A stretch of 64,000 nt of DNA from positions 29,955-93,954 of the forward strand of contig JBCDHW010000011.1 of the NCBI GenBank assembly GCA_038749595.1. The letters are read 5' to 3'. The notes beneath the pieces were generated by a model that was given only the letters and a program-made list of their open reading frames with translations, was not told where the DNA came from and searched no databases. Numbering within the stretch: the stretch's first letter is position 1; each line of letters begins with the position of its first letter. The DNA comes from Parvularcula sp038749595 (lineage in GTDB: Bacteria; Pseudomonadota; Alphaproteobacteria; Caulobacterales; Parvularculaceae). Shown here piece by piece: positions 17,146 through 26,161 of this stretch. The position numbers were made by a program, and so were the translations under genes.

Positions 17146-17481
17146 ATGATGACCGACGCCGCCCACGATACGATTAAAGAGCAAATCGAGAGCAACGACG
17201 TGATGCTCTTTATGAAGGGCTCGCCGCAATTTCCGCAATGTGGATTTTCCGCAGCGGTCGTGCAGATCCTGAACTATCTCGGAGTCGAGTACGGCTCGCT
17301 CAATGTTCTCGAAAGCGACGACTTGCGCCAGGGAATCAAGAGTTTCTCCGACTGGCCGACCATCCCGCAATTGTACGTCAAAGGCGAATTCGTTGGCGGT
17401 TGCGACATCATCAAGGAGATGTTCGAGCAAGGGGAACTGAAGCCGATGCTCGCCGACAAGGGCGTCCTGCCCGCGGCGTAG
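17146..17481 (+). CDS. grxD: Monothiol glutaredoxin Grx4 family
   Basis: Binds and transfers [2Fe-2S] clusters and helps in iron homeostasis. 111 residues with the CGFS active site in GSPQFPQCGFSAAVVQIL, the WPTIPQLYVKGEFVGGCDII segment that binds glutathione, and the usual C-terminal helix. Two ATGs stand in tandem; the second (17149) has better spacing from GGAG. The frequent neighbour bolA is not present here. Confidence 0.95.
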   Translation: MMTDAAHDTIKEQIESNDVMLFMKGSPQFPQCGFSAAVVQILNYLGVEYGSLNVLESDDLRQGIKSFSDWPTIPQLYVKGEFVGGCDIIKEMFEQGELKPMLADKGVLPAA

Positions 17482-17558
17482 AGCGCCCGCTCGCCTCAAG
17501 CTCCCGCAACGCTACTCTCTCGACAGCGAGACTCTGCTTGTCGAGGGAGGGCCAGCTC

Positions 17559-17906
17559 ATGGGCGCGCCAATTGTTTTCTTTGATATTGCCGGGCCCGAT
17601 GAACCCGCTCTGCGGGCATTTTATGCCAAGGTCTTTGATTGGCCGTGCGGAGAGCCCGGTACATTCGTCCCAGGCAACAGGCCCAATATCGACGCTGCCT
17701 TCCGGGAAGACCCCGCGGAACACCGGCTTTATCTCGGCGTGGCTGATGTAGCGTCCAGCCTCGACGCTGTGTCAGCAGCCGGCGGCAAGGTAGAGGTGCC
17801 GCGCTTCGAAGTTCCCGGTCAGGTTGTCCTAGGCCTGTTCCGCGACCCCGCAGGCAACCCGATGGGCCTTGTCGAGATGGTCGGCGACACCCCCCGCGTG
17901 CCCTAA
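17559..17906 (+). CDS. VOC-family (glyoxalase/bleomycin resistance-like) protein
   Basis: 115 residues with one vicinal-oxygen-chelate fold: VFFDIAGPDEPALRAFYAKVFDW at the start and LGLFRDPAGNPMGLVE at the end, where the final Glu is a usual metal ligand. GGAGG lies 8 bases before the ATG. The substrate cannot be told; many such proteins have no known one. Follows grxD by 77 bp. Confidence 0.85.
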   Translation: MGAPIVFFDIAGPDEPALRAFYAKVFDWPCGEPGTFVPGNRPNIDAAFREDPAEHRLYLGVADVASSLDAVSAAGGKVEVPRFEVPGQVVLGLFRDPAGNPMGLVEMVGDTPRVP

Positions 17907-17910
17907 GAAA

Positions 17911-17938
17911 AAGGCCGCTCGCGGAGGCGAACGGCCCT
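17911..17938 (-). terminator. Terminator for rpsD, probably bidirectional
   Basis: A 10-bp stem (GGCCGTTCGC read on the minus strand, with one G-U pair) has a CTCC loop and is followed on that strand by TTTTTCTT. It lies between the convergent VOC gene and rpsD; read on the plus strand it has a C-A mismatch. Confidence 0.75.
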
Positions 17939-17966
17939 TCAAAATTCTTCGTGTGCAGGCCCGAGC

Positions 17967-18584
17967 CTACGACGCGTAATATTCGACGACGAGGTTCGGT
18001 TCCATCGTTGCAGCGTAAGGAACCTCGGCAAATTCCGGCACCCGAACAAAGGTGGCGGTCATTTTCTTGGGATCGACATCAACATAGTCAGGGATGTCGC
18101 GCTCGGGCAGCTGCAGAGCCTCCAGCACGAGGGCCATGTTCTTGGACTTTTCGCGGATTTCGATCACGTCGCCAGGACGGCAGCGGAACGAGGGAATGTT
18201 GGTCCGACGGCCGTTCACGAGAACGTGGCCGTGGTTGACGAATTGGCGCGCAGCAAAAACCGTAGGCACAAACTTAGCGCGGTAGACGAGGGCGTCGAGA
18301 CGGCACTCCAGCAAGCCGATCAGGTTCTCCGCTGTGTTCCCCTTGCGGCGCGCAGCTTCGGTGTAGATCCGCGCGAACTGCTTCTCAGAGATGTTGCCGT
18401 AATAGCCCTTGAGCTTTTGCTTCGCCATCAGCTGTTGGCCGAAGTCCGAAAGCTTCCCGCCGCGGCGCTGGCCGTGCATCCCGGGCTTATAGTCCCGCTT
18501 GTTAATCGGTGATTTGGGGCGACCCCAGATGTTCTCGCCAACACGGCGATCAATTTTGTACTTGGCGGAGATCCGCTTGGACAT
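17967..18584 (-). CDS. rpsD: 30S ribosomal protein S4
   Basis: Primary 16S rRNA-binding protein and part of the mRNA entry helicase. 205 residues, standard length. It shows the N-terminal YKIDRRVGENIWG and QQLMAKQKLKGYYGNISEKQF and the S4 RNA-binding domain LLECRLDALVYRAKFVPTVFAARQFVNHGHVLVNG. Monocistronic here rather than in the ribosomal alpha operon, as is common in alphaproteobacteria. This housekeeping gene supports a chromosomal location. Confidence 0.98.
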   Translation of the reverse strand: MSKRISAKYKIDRRVGENIWGRPKSPINKRDYKPGMHGQRRGGKLSDFGQQLMAKQKLKGYYGNISEKQFARIYTEAARRKGNTAENLIGLLECRLDALVYRAKFVPTVFAARQFVNHGHVLVNGRRTNIPSFRCRPGDVIEIREKSKNMALVLEALQLPERDIPDYVDVDPKKMTATFVRVPEFAEVPYAATMEPNLVVEYYAS

Positions 18585-18718
18585 TGTTCACTCTCTTTGC
18601 CCGATACCGGCGGCGCACCCCATGTGCGCAGCGATTGCAACGGCGGTTATCGAACGTCCCGTCTTGAAGATCGGGCGCGTAGCAGGTCACAAGGCGGGGT
18701 CAAGATCGGGAGAGGGCC

Positions 18719-20356
18719 ATGCGGGTATTTCTAGGGACTGCCGCCAGCATCATTGCATTAGCGAGCTGTGCGGAACCAACACCATCGACAACGTCAGAGG
18801 TTGAGGAACGGCCCCAGCCCGCGCCGCGCGCGCAGATGACCCCCGCGCCCGACGCCGACACACTCCCCGATCGCCTCACCAACGAAGAGGTGTCGCCAGT
18901 GCAAGTCGTCGGCACCTACATGCGGCGCATCGAACTGCTCGATCAATCAGGGCCCAAACTGCAGTCGATCATCCTCGTGAACCCTGAAGCGGTGGCGATC
19001 GCCCGCCAGCTTGAGGACACCCAGTGGATCGAAGAGCCCTTGCTCTACGGCCTGCCGATTTTGGTGAAGGACAATATCGAAACGCTGGATATGCCGACAA
19101 CGGCGGGCTCGCTTGCCTTGGCCGCCAACGACACAGGTCGCGATGCACCGGCGGTTGAGCGGCTGCGCGGTGAAGGGGCAATTATCCTTGGCAAGACCAA
19201 CCTGTCGGAGTGGGCGAATTTCCGGTCGTCCGAATCGATCAGTGGTTGGTCGGGCGTCGGCGGGCTCACCCGCAATCCCCACGACCTCTCGCGCAACGCA
19301 TGCGGATCATCGTCAGGCAGCGGCGCCGCCGTTGCCGCCGGTTTAGCATGGGCAGCCCTCGGTACAGAAACGAACGGTTCGGTGACGTGCCCCGCGGCGA
19401 TGAATGGGATTGTCGGATTTAAACCCACCGTCGGCGCGATTTCCCGGCGCCACGTGGTGCCCATCTCCCCCAGCCAAGACACGATCGGACCAATGACGAC
19501 CCGAGTCCGCCACGCGGCGATGCTGATGCAAGCCATGGTCGGCACCGATCCTGAGGACCCCGCCACCGCCGATGCGGACAGCAACAAAGCCGATTATATC
19601 GGCGCGCTGGACGGCGCTTCTTTAGACGGCGTCCGCCTCGGTGTGCTGCGCTTCGCTGAGTCAGGCGACCCGCGTGAGCGTGCGGTCTTCAACGAAGCCC
19701 TCAGGCGCGCAGAAGAAGCCGGCGCCATCCTCGTCGACATCGATGAATGGGGCGGGGACAGCCTGGGCGGCGCAGGTTTCACGGTGCTCAAGGCTGAATT
19801 CAAAGACAGCTTGAACACATACTTGGCCGACGCCGCGCCGGAGGTGACGAGCCGTACACTGACCGATGTCATCGCTTTCAACGATGAGACGCCGCGCGAA
19901 CTCGCGCTATTTGGGCAAGATATCCTCGTCGACAGCGACGCAACAGAAGGCATGACGGGCACAGATTATTTAGAAGCCGTCGCCAAGGTGCAAAAAGCTA
20001 CGCGGGAAGACGGTATCGATCGGTTGCTCGCCGAGAACAGCGTCGCGTTCCTCGTCGCGCCAAGCTTTGGCCCGACCTTCACCATCGACCTGATCCGCGG
20101 CGATATCATTGGCAATCGGGCAGGCGCTGGCTGGATTGCCGCCATCGCAGGCTATCCACACCTCACCGTCCCAATGGGCGATGTCAAAGGCCTGCCGCTG
20201 GGTCTGTCGATCATGGGCGGCCAGTGGCAGGATGCCGAAGTGCTCGCCGCAGGCCAGGCCTTCGAAGACATCTTGCCGCCGCGTCTTCTTCCTACATTTC
20301 GCGCTAATGCCCGCGCCGATACGATGATCAACGACGCCACCAAACCGAGCCGGTAA
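18719..20356 (+). CDS. Lipoprotein amidase (amidase signature family)
   Basis: 545 residues. The N-terminus is a lipoprotein signal with lipobox LASC (Cys17), followed by a Pro/Thr-rich linker. The amidase signature Ser-cisSer-Lys triad is visible: Lys117 in PILVKDNIE, cis-Ser near 199 in GSSSGSGAAVAAG, and Ser221 in GTETNGSVTCPA. Probably a periplasmic membrane-anchored amide hydrolase; the family covers peptide amidases and glutamyl-tRNA amidotransferase subunits, but the lipobox excludes GatA. It ends 2 bp before the next gene, so they are probably co-transcribed. Confidence 0.92.
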   Translation: MRVFLGTAASIIALASCAEPTPSTTSEVEERPQPAPRAQMTPAPDADTLPDRLTNEEVSPVQVVGTYMRRIELLDQSGPKLQSIILVNPEAVAIARQLEDTQWIEEPLLYGLPILVKDNIETLDMPTTAGSLALAANDTGRDAPAVERLRGEGAIILGKTNLSEWANFRSSESISGWSGVGGLTRNPHDLSRNACGSSSGSGAAVAAGLAWAALGTETNGSVTCPAAMNGIVGFKPTVGAISRRHVVPISPSQDTIGPMTTRVRHAAMLMQAMVGTDPEDPATADADSNKADYIGALDGASLDGVRLGVLRFAESGDPRERAVFNEALRRAEEAGAILVDIDEWGGDSLGGAGFTVLKAEFKDSLNTYLADAAPEVTSRTLTDVIAFNDETPRELALFGQDILVDSDATEGMTGTDYLEAVAKVQKATREDGIDRLLAENSVAFLVAPSFGPTFTIDLIRGDIIGNRAGAGWIAAIAGYPHLTVPMGDVKGLPLGLSIMGGQWQDAEVLAAGQAFEDILPPRLLPTFRANARADTMINDATKPSR

Positions 20357-20358
20357 AT

Positions 20359-21582
20359 ATGTTTGATACGGACGACCTCGAAACCCCAAACTTCTTCCCC
20401 GCGACCCGCAACAACGCGCTCAAGCGAATGCAGGCCTTCTCGCCGCAGATGGGACGCGCCTACGCCGATCAACGGAACAGCGATTTTGGCCCGGACGATC
20501 GCTCGAACATTTCGTGTCTCTCCCCGTTTATCGCCCACCGTCTGCTGCTCGAAAGTGAAGCCGTTGCCTGTGCGCTCAGCGAGCACAGCGCCCACGAGGC
20601 TGAGAAGTTCACTCAGGAAGTCTACTGGCGGACCTATTTCAAAGGCTGGCTTGAGCTACGTCCGTCCGTTTGGCCGCGTTACAAAAAGGCCGTGCAGGGA
20701 GCAATAGACGGCCTCACCAGCGAGCGAAAACGGGCATATGAGCAGGCGATGGCGGGTGAGACCGAGATCGCTTGTTTCAACGCTTGGGCGAAGGAGCTCG
20801 TCGACACGGGTTATCTCCACAACCACGCGCGGATGTGGTTTGCGTCCATCTGGATCTTCACGCTTCGGTTGCCATGGGCGCTGGGTGCGGACTTTTTCTA
20901 TCGGCACCTGCTCGACGGGGATGCGGCATCTAACACGTTGTCCTGGCGATGGGTTGCGGGCCTTCACACCCGCGGCAAAAACTACGTCGCCCGCGCTTCC
21001 AACATTCGTAAGTACACAGAAGGACGCTTTAACCCTGAGGGCCAGCTCGCCGTGGACCCCGCGCCGCTCGACGACGAATGGAACGGCAAAGCGGGCGGTG
21101 TTCCGGTGCTGGAGCCGCCTGAAAAGGGCAAGAAAACCATCCTTCTTCTGCATGAAGACGATTGCGGATGGGACTCGCTCGATCTGTCGGGACTGGAGCT
21201 TGTCGGGGTTGCCGGTATCACCGTGACGGACGATCGATCGCCATTTGGCGCCAGCGAACTCGCCAAACAGTTCGCGATTGAAGCGGTCGAAGATGCCCTG
21301 AACCGCGCCGATGACGGCCTGCCGGTGTCCGCGGTCAAGCTTGCGAGCACCTCGTCCCTGATCGACCTTGCCCAAGAGACGGGTGCGGAGCAAGTCGTTT
21401 ATCCGTATGCCCCAGTCGGGCCGGTTCAAGATCGCCTCAACGCGTCCAAACCTGCATGGTCCGACGCCGGATTAACGGCGCGGGAAATCCTCCGCGACTA
21501 CGACCGCGCGGCTTGGCCTTACTGCAACAAAGGATTTTTCGGCCTGAAAAGCAAAATTCCCGAGCTAATCCGCACGCTCTAG
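20359..21582 (+). CDS. Photolyase/cryptochrome-family protein with the FAD domain first
   Basis: 407 residues. The N-terminal two-thirds is a recognisable photolyase FAD-binding domain: ISCLSPFIAHRLLL, EVYWRTYFKGWLE, then HNHARMWFASIWIFTLRLPW, HLLDGDAASNTLSWRWVAG and RASNIRKYTEGRF. The antenna-binding alpha/beta domain that normally precedes it is absent. Instead about 150 residues follow with alpha/beta character (KKTILLLHEDDCGW, TGAEQVVYPYAPVGP, and a terminal WPYCNKGFFGLKSKIP). The order looks circularly permuted. DNA repair or light signalling is possible, but activity is unknown. Starts 2 bp after the amidase stop and overlaps the convergent flavoprotein gene by 4 bp. Confidence 0.8.
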   Translation: MFDTDDLETPNFFPATRNNALKRMQAFSPQMGRAYADQRNSDFGPDDRSNISCLSPFIAHRLLLESEAVACALSEHSAHEAEKFTQEVYWRTYFKGWLELRPSVWPRYKKAVQGAIDGLTSERKRAYEQAMAGETEIACFNAWAKELVDTGYLHNHARMWFASIWIFTLRLPWALGADFFYRHLLDGDAASNTLSWRWVAGLHTRGKNYVARASNIRKYTEGRFNPEGQLAVDPAPLDDEWNGKAGGVPVLEPPEKGKKTILLLHEDDCGWDSLDLSGLELVGVAGITVTDDRSPFGASELAKQFAIEAVEDALNRADDGLPVSAVKLASTSSLIDLAQETGAEQVVYPYAPVGPVQDRLNASKPAWSDAGLTAREILRDYDRAAWPYCNKGFFGLKSKIPELIRTL

Positions 21583-22520
21583 CAGATCACCTCAGCAAGC
21601 CGTCGACCAAGGCTGTGACCGCTCAACCAAGCGTGTTCGCAGTCTGGCCCGAGGTGCCAGTCACCGCACGTGGCCAGCCCATTGTCGAGATCGAGGCCAA
21701 AGGGGTTACCAACCGGTTTGATCACACGGGAGTAACGCCAGCGCTGCGCCGCCAAATAGGCCGGGTCCGGAAGATCATAACCAGCCTCTTCCGCAAGACG
21801 AAGCAGGGACAAAGCCGCCTCGTCCTTATCCATCTCCAAATGCTCCGTACTCCACGCTTGAGAGGCGTAGAAGACGAGGCGGGAACCGTCTTCCCTCCCC
21901 GGCCGCGCTGCTTGCGCAATCGCTTTCTCAAATGGCCCATCGCCCCAGGACTGATAGTCGGGAAATGCCGATGCAGGAGCCGGATCAAGCCCCACCATCA
22001 ACGTCCATTGCGGGGCATAAATCACGGCGTTCGCCGTATCCTTCAAAGCGCCTTCCGGCAAGCGGTCCGCGGTTTGTGGAGCGGGCGCAGCGCACACCAC
22101 GATATCTGCCTCAGCCACGGCTTGCCCGCCGACTGTATAGAGATCCCAAACGGCACCGCGCCGTTTGGGGGCCGCGATCTCTAGGCCAAACTCCGCACCC
22201 AGACGCTCCGCATCGTGACGAATGACAGAATTCATCGCGGGCGTCGCAACCCAAACGTCCTCGTCCCCCGCCCGCCAGGGCGCAACAATGCCCTCCGCCT
22301 CCCAAGCGGAAACTTGTTCGCGGAAGGCGAGATCCTGCGCGGAAAAAAAGGGCGCGCCATGGTCAAAGCGACCAACGGGCGATCGGCGGCTAGACAGCCG
22401 ACCACCGGGGCCCCTGCCCTTGTCCGCGACGCGCACGTCGATCCCCGCGCGGCTTAAAACATCGGCGCAGGCGAGCCCCGCTAGACCGGCACCAATGATG
22501 AAAACCCGCTGAGCCGACAT
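21579..22520 (-). CDS. Renalase-like NAD(P)/FAD-dependent oxidoreductase
   Basis: 313 residues with an N-terminal FAD fold (FIIGAGLAGLACADVLSRAG, then a GRGPGGRLSSRR segment) and the late FAD contact GLATCGDWHLGPDCEHAWLSGHSLG. It fits the renalase-like amine-oxidase branch, which oxidises dihydro-NAD(P) isomers or unknown substrates. The ATG at 22520 is preceded by AAGGAG, better than the GTG-led frame at 22541. It converges on the photolyase-like gene with overlapping stops; such flavoproteins are often found near photolyase genes. Confidence 0.85.
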   Translation of the reverse strand: MSAQRVFIIGAGLAGLACADVLSRAGIDVRVADKGRGPGGRLSSRRSPVGRFDHGAPFFSAQDLAFREQVSAWEAEGIVAPWRAGDEDVWVATPAMNSVIRHDAERLGAEFGLEIAAPKRRGAVWDLYTVGGQAVAEADIVVCAAPAPQTADRLPEGALKDTANAVIYAPQWTLMVGLDPAPASAFPDYQSWGDGPFEKAIAQAARPGREDGSRLVFYASQAWSTEHLEMDKDEAALSLLRLAEEAGYDLPDPAYLAAQRWRYSRVIKPVGNPFGLDLDNGLATCGDWHLGPDCEHAWLSGHSLGRRLAEVIC

Positions 22521-22604
22521 ACCACTCTCCTTCACCACCACTTAAGTCAGGTCAGCGGCGAAGGAAGCCGATAGATCGAGTCGCTGCTTGCGCAGCGAAT
22601 GAGG

Positions 22605-23558
22605 TTAGAATCGGTAGGAGTGGCGGAGGCGAAGGAGGAACAGCGGCGTGTTGCTCGGCTCCATTTCCACGTTCCAGATCCGATTGGCTCCGGACCGGGC
22701 CGAGAATTTACCCTCGTAAATCCCGTAACCGTCCGCTTCGAGGAGGATCCAAAGTTCAGCGCTGCCATCCGCGCCCGGCACCACCGTTTCGATCCGCAAT
22801 TCGCCGTCGGAATAAGCCATCCGCGCACCGGAGTTGCGGAAGATGTTATACGTTGTGCCCGTTTCCTTGTTCCAGATCTTCCCAGCAAGGCGGCCACGAC
22901 GGACCATCGTTTGCACGTCGTCTTTCAGACCATTCGGGAACTCGACCTTGATCCGAAGCTGATACTCCGTCGCGCTCCGCGTCGACTGCGCGGCGACCGC
23001 CAGCGATGCCGGAATAATCTGAGGCACCAGCGAAGCTTCCTCGCTTTCCGACGGCGCGCCGTCTCCGGGCGCAGGGGCATCCCCCTCAGCAGGCAGCATG
23101 CCGTCGAGCGTATCATCGCCACCTAAGAAGCCGCCATCTTCACCGTCATCGGAGAAATCGATGGTTTCTTCCATCATCATCAAGCTGTCTTCCATCGGCG
23201 CGATGAGCGGTGTGCCCAAATCAGAGGGCGCGAGCGTCACCAGCGTCGCAAGTGCACCAAACCCTTGGGTAAAGGCGCCTCGCGCCGTCACGGGCTGGAA
23301 GAACATCACGGTGCCAGCGCCGACCGCCATCAGCAGCAGCATAATGCCGTAGAGCGGGACCGTTTCGATACCGAGAAGAGTTGTGACATCAAGCACAGCG
23401 CGGTTGATGACATAGAGCGCTGAGGCTTCGCGGTGCTGGAACAGGTCGACAATCACTGCAACGCCGATGCCAATCGCAGCGGCAATCCCCAGGCCAATAA
23501 TCTCGACGACTGGAATGTCGCGAGCGGCCGCTTCCATCTTTTTCTGCGCGTAAGGCAT
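22605..23558 (-). CDS. Hypothetical membrane protein with a periplasmic C-terminal domain
   Basis: 317 residues, family not recognised. Two hydrophobic segments lie near residues 18-38 and 66-88, with an Asp/Glu-rich, Gly/Pro-rich linker (ETIDFSDDGEDGGFLGG and following). About 130 C-terminal residues look like a beta-sandwich, with alternating hydrophobics (YQLRIKVEFPNG, AELWILLEADGYGIYEG, NRIWNVEMEPS) as in carboxypeptidase-regulatory-like folds. No catalytic motif. It lies between the SbcC-like gene and the renalase-like gene; an inverted repeat (22581-22598) follows its stop. It may be a module passenger or a chromosomal gene. Confidence 0.7.
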   Translation of the reverse strand: MPYAQKKMEAAARDIPVVEIIGLGIAAAIGIGVAVIVDLFQHREASALYVINRAVLDVTTLLGIETVPLYGIMLLLMAVGAGTVMFFQPVTARGAFTQGFGALATLVTLAPSDLGTPLIAPMEDSLMMMEETIDFSDDGEDGGFLGGDDTLDGMLPAEGDAPAPGDGAPSESEEASLVPQIIPASLAVAAQSTRSATEYQLRIKVEFPNGLKDDVQTMVRRGRLAGKIWNKETGTTYNIFRNSGARMAYSDGELRIETVVPGADGSAELWILLEADGYGIYEGKFSARSGANRIWNVEMEPSNTPLFLLRLRHSYRF

Positions 23559-23635
23559 ACCACGTTCCCCAAACCGTTAACGTGACCTTAACACAAACTT
23601 TCGCGCCGCAAAGCGCTTCGTTCGCTTGTCGGTCG

Positions 23636-26161
23636 TTACGTTTCGGGGAAGGGCTGCGGCTCAAGCCGGTGCCCACCAAGTCTCGCGAACAGGCGCTCTC
23701 GGCAGGTCAAGACGATCACCTGGGTGGCCTCAGCGACCTCGTGCAAAAGATCAAAGAGCCGCTCCACGCGGTCGTCATCGGCATAGGCAAAAACATCGTC
23801 GAGGATGAGCGGAACGGCGCCCCCGGTGTCCGCAGACAGCTTGGCGAAGGCGAACCGCGTCAGCAGCGCGATCTGCTCTTGGGTTCCCTGCGAAAGCTGG
23901 CTGGGGCTGAAGGTTCCCACCATACGTTCAAGCTCTTCGGTCGTCAGTTTGGCATCGAAACGAATTGAACCATCGCCGTAAAGGTAGCGGACCATGGGCG
24001 TCAGGTGCCGGGTGACCGGCGCGAGGGTCGCCTCGCGACGCTTGGCTTGTTCCGAGCGCACGGTGTCCAGGAGCAGATGCAACGCCGCGCGTTGGCGCTC
24101 GAGCCGCTCCGCGGTCTTGCTCGCTGCATCCCGTTTTTCAGCAGCGGCTTGGCGTTCCTCTTCAGCGCCCGCCCCGAGCAATGTTGACAATGTCGCCTGC
24201 GCCCGCGCGAGCTCCACTTCTGCATTCTGCCGCTCCTGACGACGCTGGTCGATGCTCTCTTTGATCCGCGCGGCCGCCTGGATTTTCGTCTTCGAAGCCG
24301 CGGCATCCGTGTTCAACCGCTCAAGCGTCAGGCGGGCAGCACCAATCTGATCACGGGCGCGCTCCACTTGGGCATGCAGGTCCTCGCGGGTGGCATGCCG
24401 CGTCTCGGCATCACCCAAGCGCGCGACAAGTGCATCGTGTTCAATCCGCGAGGCGGAGCGCTCGGCCTTTGCTTTCGCCTGCGCCTTTTCAACGGCGATC
24501 AAGGCTTCGCGCCGCTGTTTCAGCGCCTCCTCAGCGCGGATGACGGCACGGTCAGCCGCGTCGGGATCACCATTTTCTCCGCTCCTATCAGGCAGATCGG
24601 CGTGCTCCGCTTTAAGCGCATCAATCCCTTCCGGCGCGAGGCGTCGAAGCTCGCCGATCCGAGCCTCCAGCGAATCTTTGGCGCGGATACGGTCTTGTTC
24701 CGCCGCCAAAGCATCTTCGACGGTGTCGGCGTTGACGGATGCCAAAAGCGCGGCAATCTCTCGATGAGCGAGAGTGAGTGAGGCCGCGGCATCGCCCCGC
24801 CGCGGCGCAGAAATGCGGATTTCTGTATCACCAACCAAAAGATGGCCATCACCGGTAACGGCCGCTTCCTCCCCCGCCGCCAGCATTTGTCCGTCGAGAG
24901 AGACGTCGGCACCTGTTACCAACCGCACCAAGGGTGCATCCGCAGCGATTTGAGCCTCCGCTTCAAGCTGTTGGCGCTCCCATCGCTTGAACGCTTTTTG
25001 ATCGAACGCTGGCGCCTGCGCTTTCTTGCGCAACTCTGCGATATCGTGAGCGATCGCTTCAGCAGCAGCGATCTGCCGAAGAACGAGGTTTTTCCGCACT
25101 GATGCATGGGCCGCTTTTGACTCAGCAGTCGCTTGAGCAAACGCCTTCTCCGCGGCCGCGTGCTGATCGATAGCCATACTATACCGCTGGCTCAAATCGG
25201 TATCCGTTTCGTCAGCCATACCAAGACGTTTAACGAGCGTATTCAGCGCGTTAAGGTCTGTCTCAAACCTTGTCAGCGCGGCTTTCTTATCGTCTAACTG
25301 CTCTTCGAGCCGACGCAGGTTCGCTTCGGTATGACCAAGCCTCTCCACGACTTGGCGGGCAGATGCAGCCTCGTCTTCCGCGCGTTGGAGATCGTCGACC
25401 AAGCGCCGCTCCTCGTCCGGTTCGGCAAGGCGCTTCAGCTTCCTGCCGAGGGTTTCGACTTGGTTGGACAGCTCGGCCGCTTCGCGAAGCTTGGCGTCGC
25501 TGTCGGCAATCTGCGTCTCCGCTTCGGCAATTGTTTCGTGCGCGTCCTTTAAAGCGCCGCGTGGTTTTCCGCGTTTGTCTTCGATCCGCGCCAGCGCCTC
25601 GGCGGCCTTCTCCTCAACGCGCCGCGTGTCGTCGCCGCCGACAATGTCCGTAACGGCGCTGCCGAGCATTCCTGAAAACGTTTTGACTTGCTCGTCCGAG
25701 AAATCGGGCGTCATCCCCTGCCCTTGCGCCAACCACAGCAAGCTCGGCGCGCCCGCTTCGGCGCGATCGGTTCCAAAAAGCTCCGTCAGCTTCAGTTCCG
25801 CATCGCTGCCTTTCAACACCGCTGGCAGCACGGCTGATGACAGCTCAGCCAGCGTTGCTTTCCTTCCAAAGGCAAAGCGCTTTCGCAGAAGAAACGATTT
25901 ATCAGCAAGGGAAAACGCGACCTCGACGTAAGGATCTGCATCACTCCCCTGGGTCACCAACGTCTTCGCCCGTGCCGACCGGGCCGGAAGAAACAGCGCC
26001 GCTTTCAGCGCATCAAGGATCGTGCTTTTCCCGAACTCGTTGGGGCGCGCCAACACGTTGAGCCCTGGCGTCAAACCTTCGAGCTGAAGCCCGTCAGGCC
26101 CAAAACGCCGAACGTTCCGAAGACGCACGGCATCGACGCGGATCACGTCACTGGCGGGCAT
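23636..26161 (-). CDS. SbcC/YhaN-like coiled-coil ATPase
   Basis: 841 residues with the SMC/Rad50/SbcC architecture. N-terminal Walker A RPNEFGKST is at 39-47. Two long coiled-coil arms (about 190-330 and 540-700) flank a central region. The ABC signature-like SQLSQGTQEQIALL and the Walker B strand PLILDDVFAYAD are at the C-terminus. Closest in plan to YhaN-type DNA repair ATPases. It overlaps the phosphoesterase gene by 14 bp and so should form a complex with it, like SbcC with SbcD, processing DNA ends or hairpins. This operon starts with a plasmid-type repA, which is unusual. Confidence 0.85.
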   Translation of the reverse strand: MPASDVIRVDAVRLRNVRRFGPDGLQLEGLTPGLNVLARPNEFGKSTILDALKAALFLPARSARAKTLVTQGSDADPYVEVAFSLADKSFLLRKRFAFGRKATLAELSSAVLPAVLKGSDAELKLTELFGTDRAEAGAPSLLWLAQGQGMTPDFSDEQVKTFSGMLGSAVTDIVGGDDTRRVEEKAAEALARIEDKRGKPRGALKDAHETIAEAETQIADSDAKLREAAELSNQVETLGRKLKRLAEPDEERRLVDDLQRAEDEAASARQVVERLGHTEANLRRLEEQLDDKKAALTRFETDLNALNTLVKRLGMADETDTDLSQRYSMAIDQHAAAEKAFAQATAESKAAHASVRKNLVLRQIAAAEAIAHDIAELRKKAQAPAFDQKAFKRWERQQLEAEAQIAADAPLVRLVTGADVSLDGQMLAAGEEAAVTGDGHLLVGDTEIRISAPRRGDAAASLTLAHREIAALLASVNADTVEDALAAEQDRIRAKDSLEARIGELRRLAPEGIDALKAEHADLPDRSGENGDPDAADRAVIRAEEALKQRREALIAVEKAQAKAKAERSASRIEHDALVARLGDAETRHATREDLHAQVERARDQIGAARLTLERLNTDAAASKTKIQAAARIKESIDQRRQERQNAEVELARAQATLSTLLGAGAEEERQAAAEKRDAASKTAERLERQRAALHLLLDTVRSEQAKRREATLAPVTRHLTPMVRYLYGDGSIRFDAKLTTEELERMVGTFSPSQLSQGTQEQIALLTRFAFAKLSADTGGAVPLILDDVFAYADDDRVERLFDLLHEVAEATQVIVLTCRERLFARLGGHRLEPQPFPET

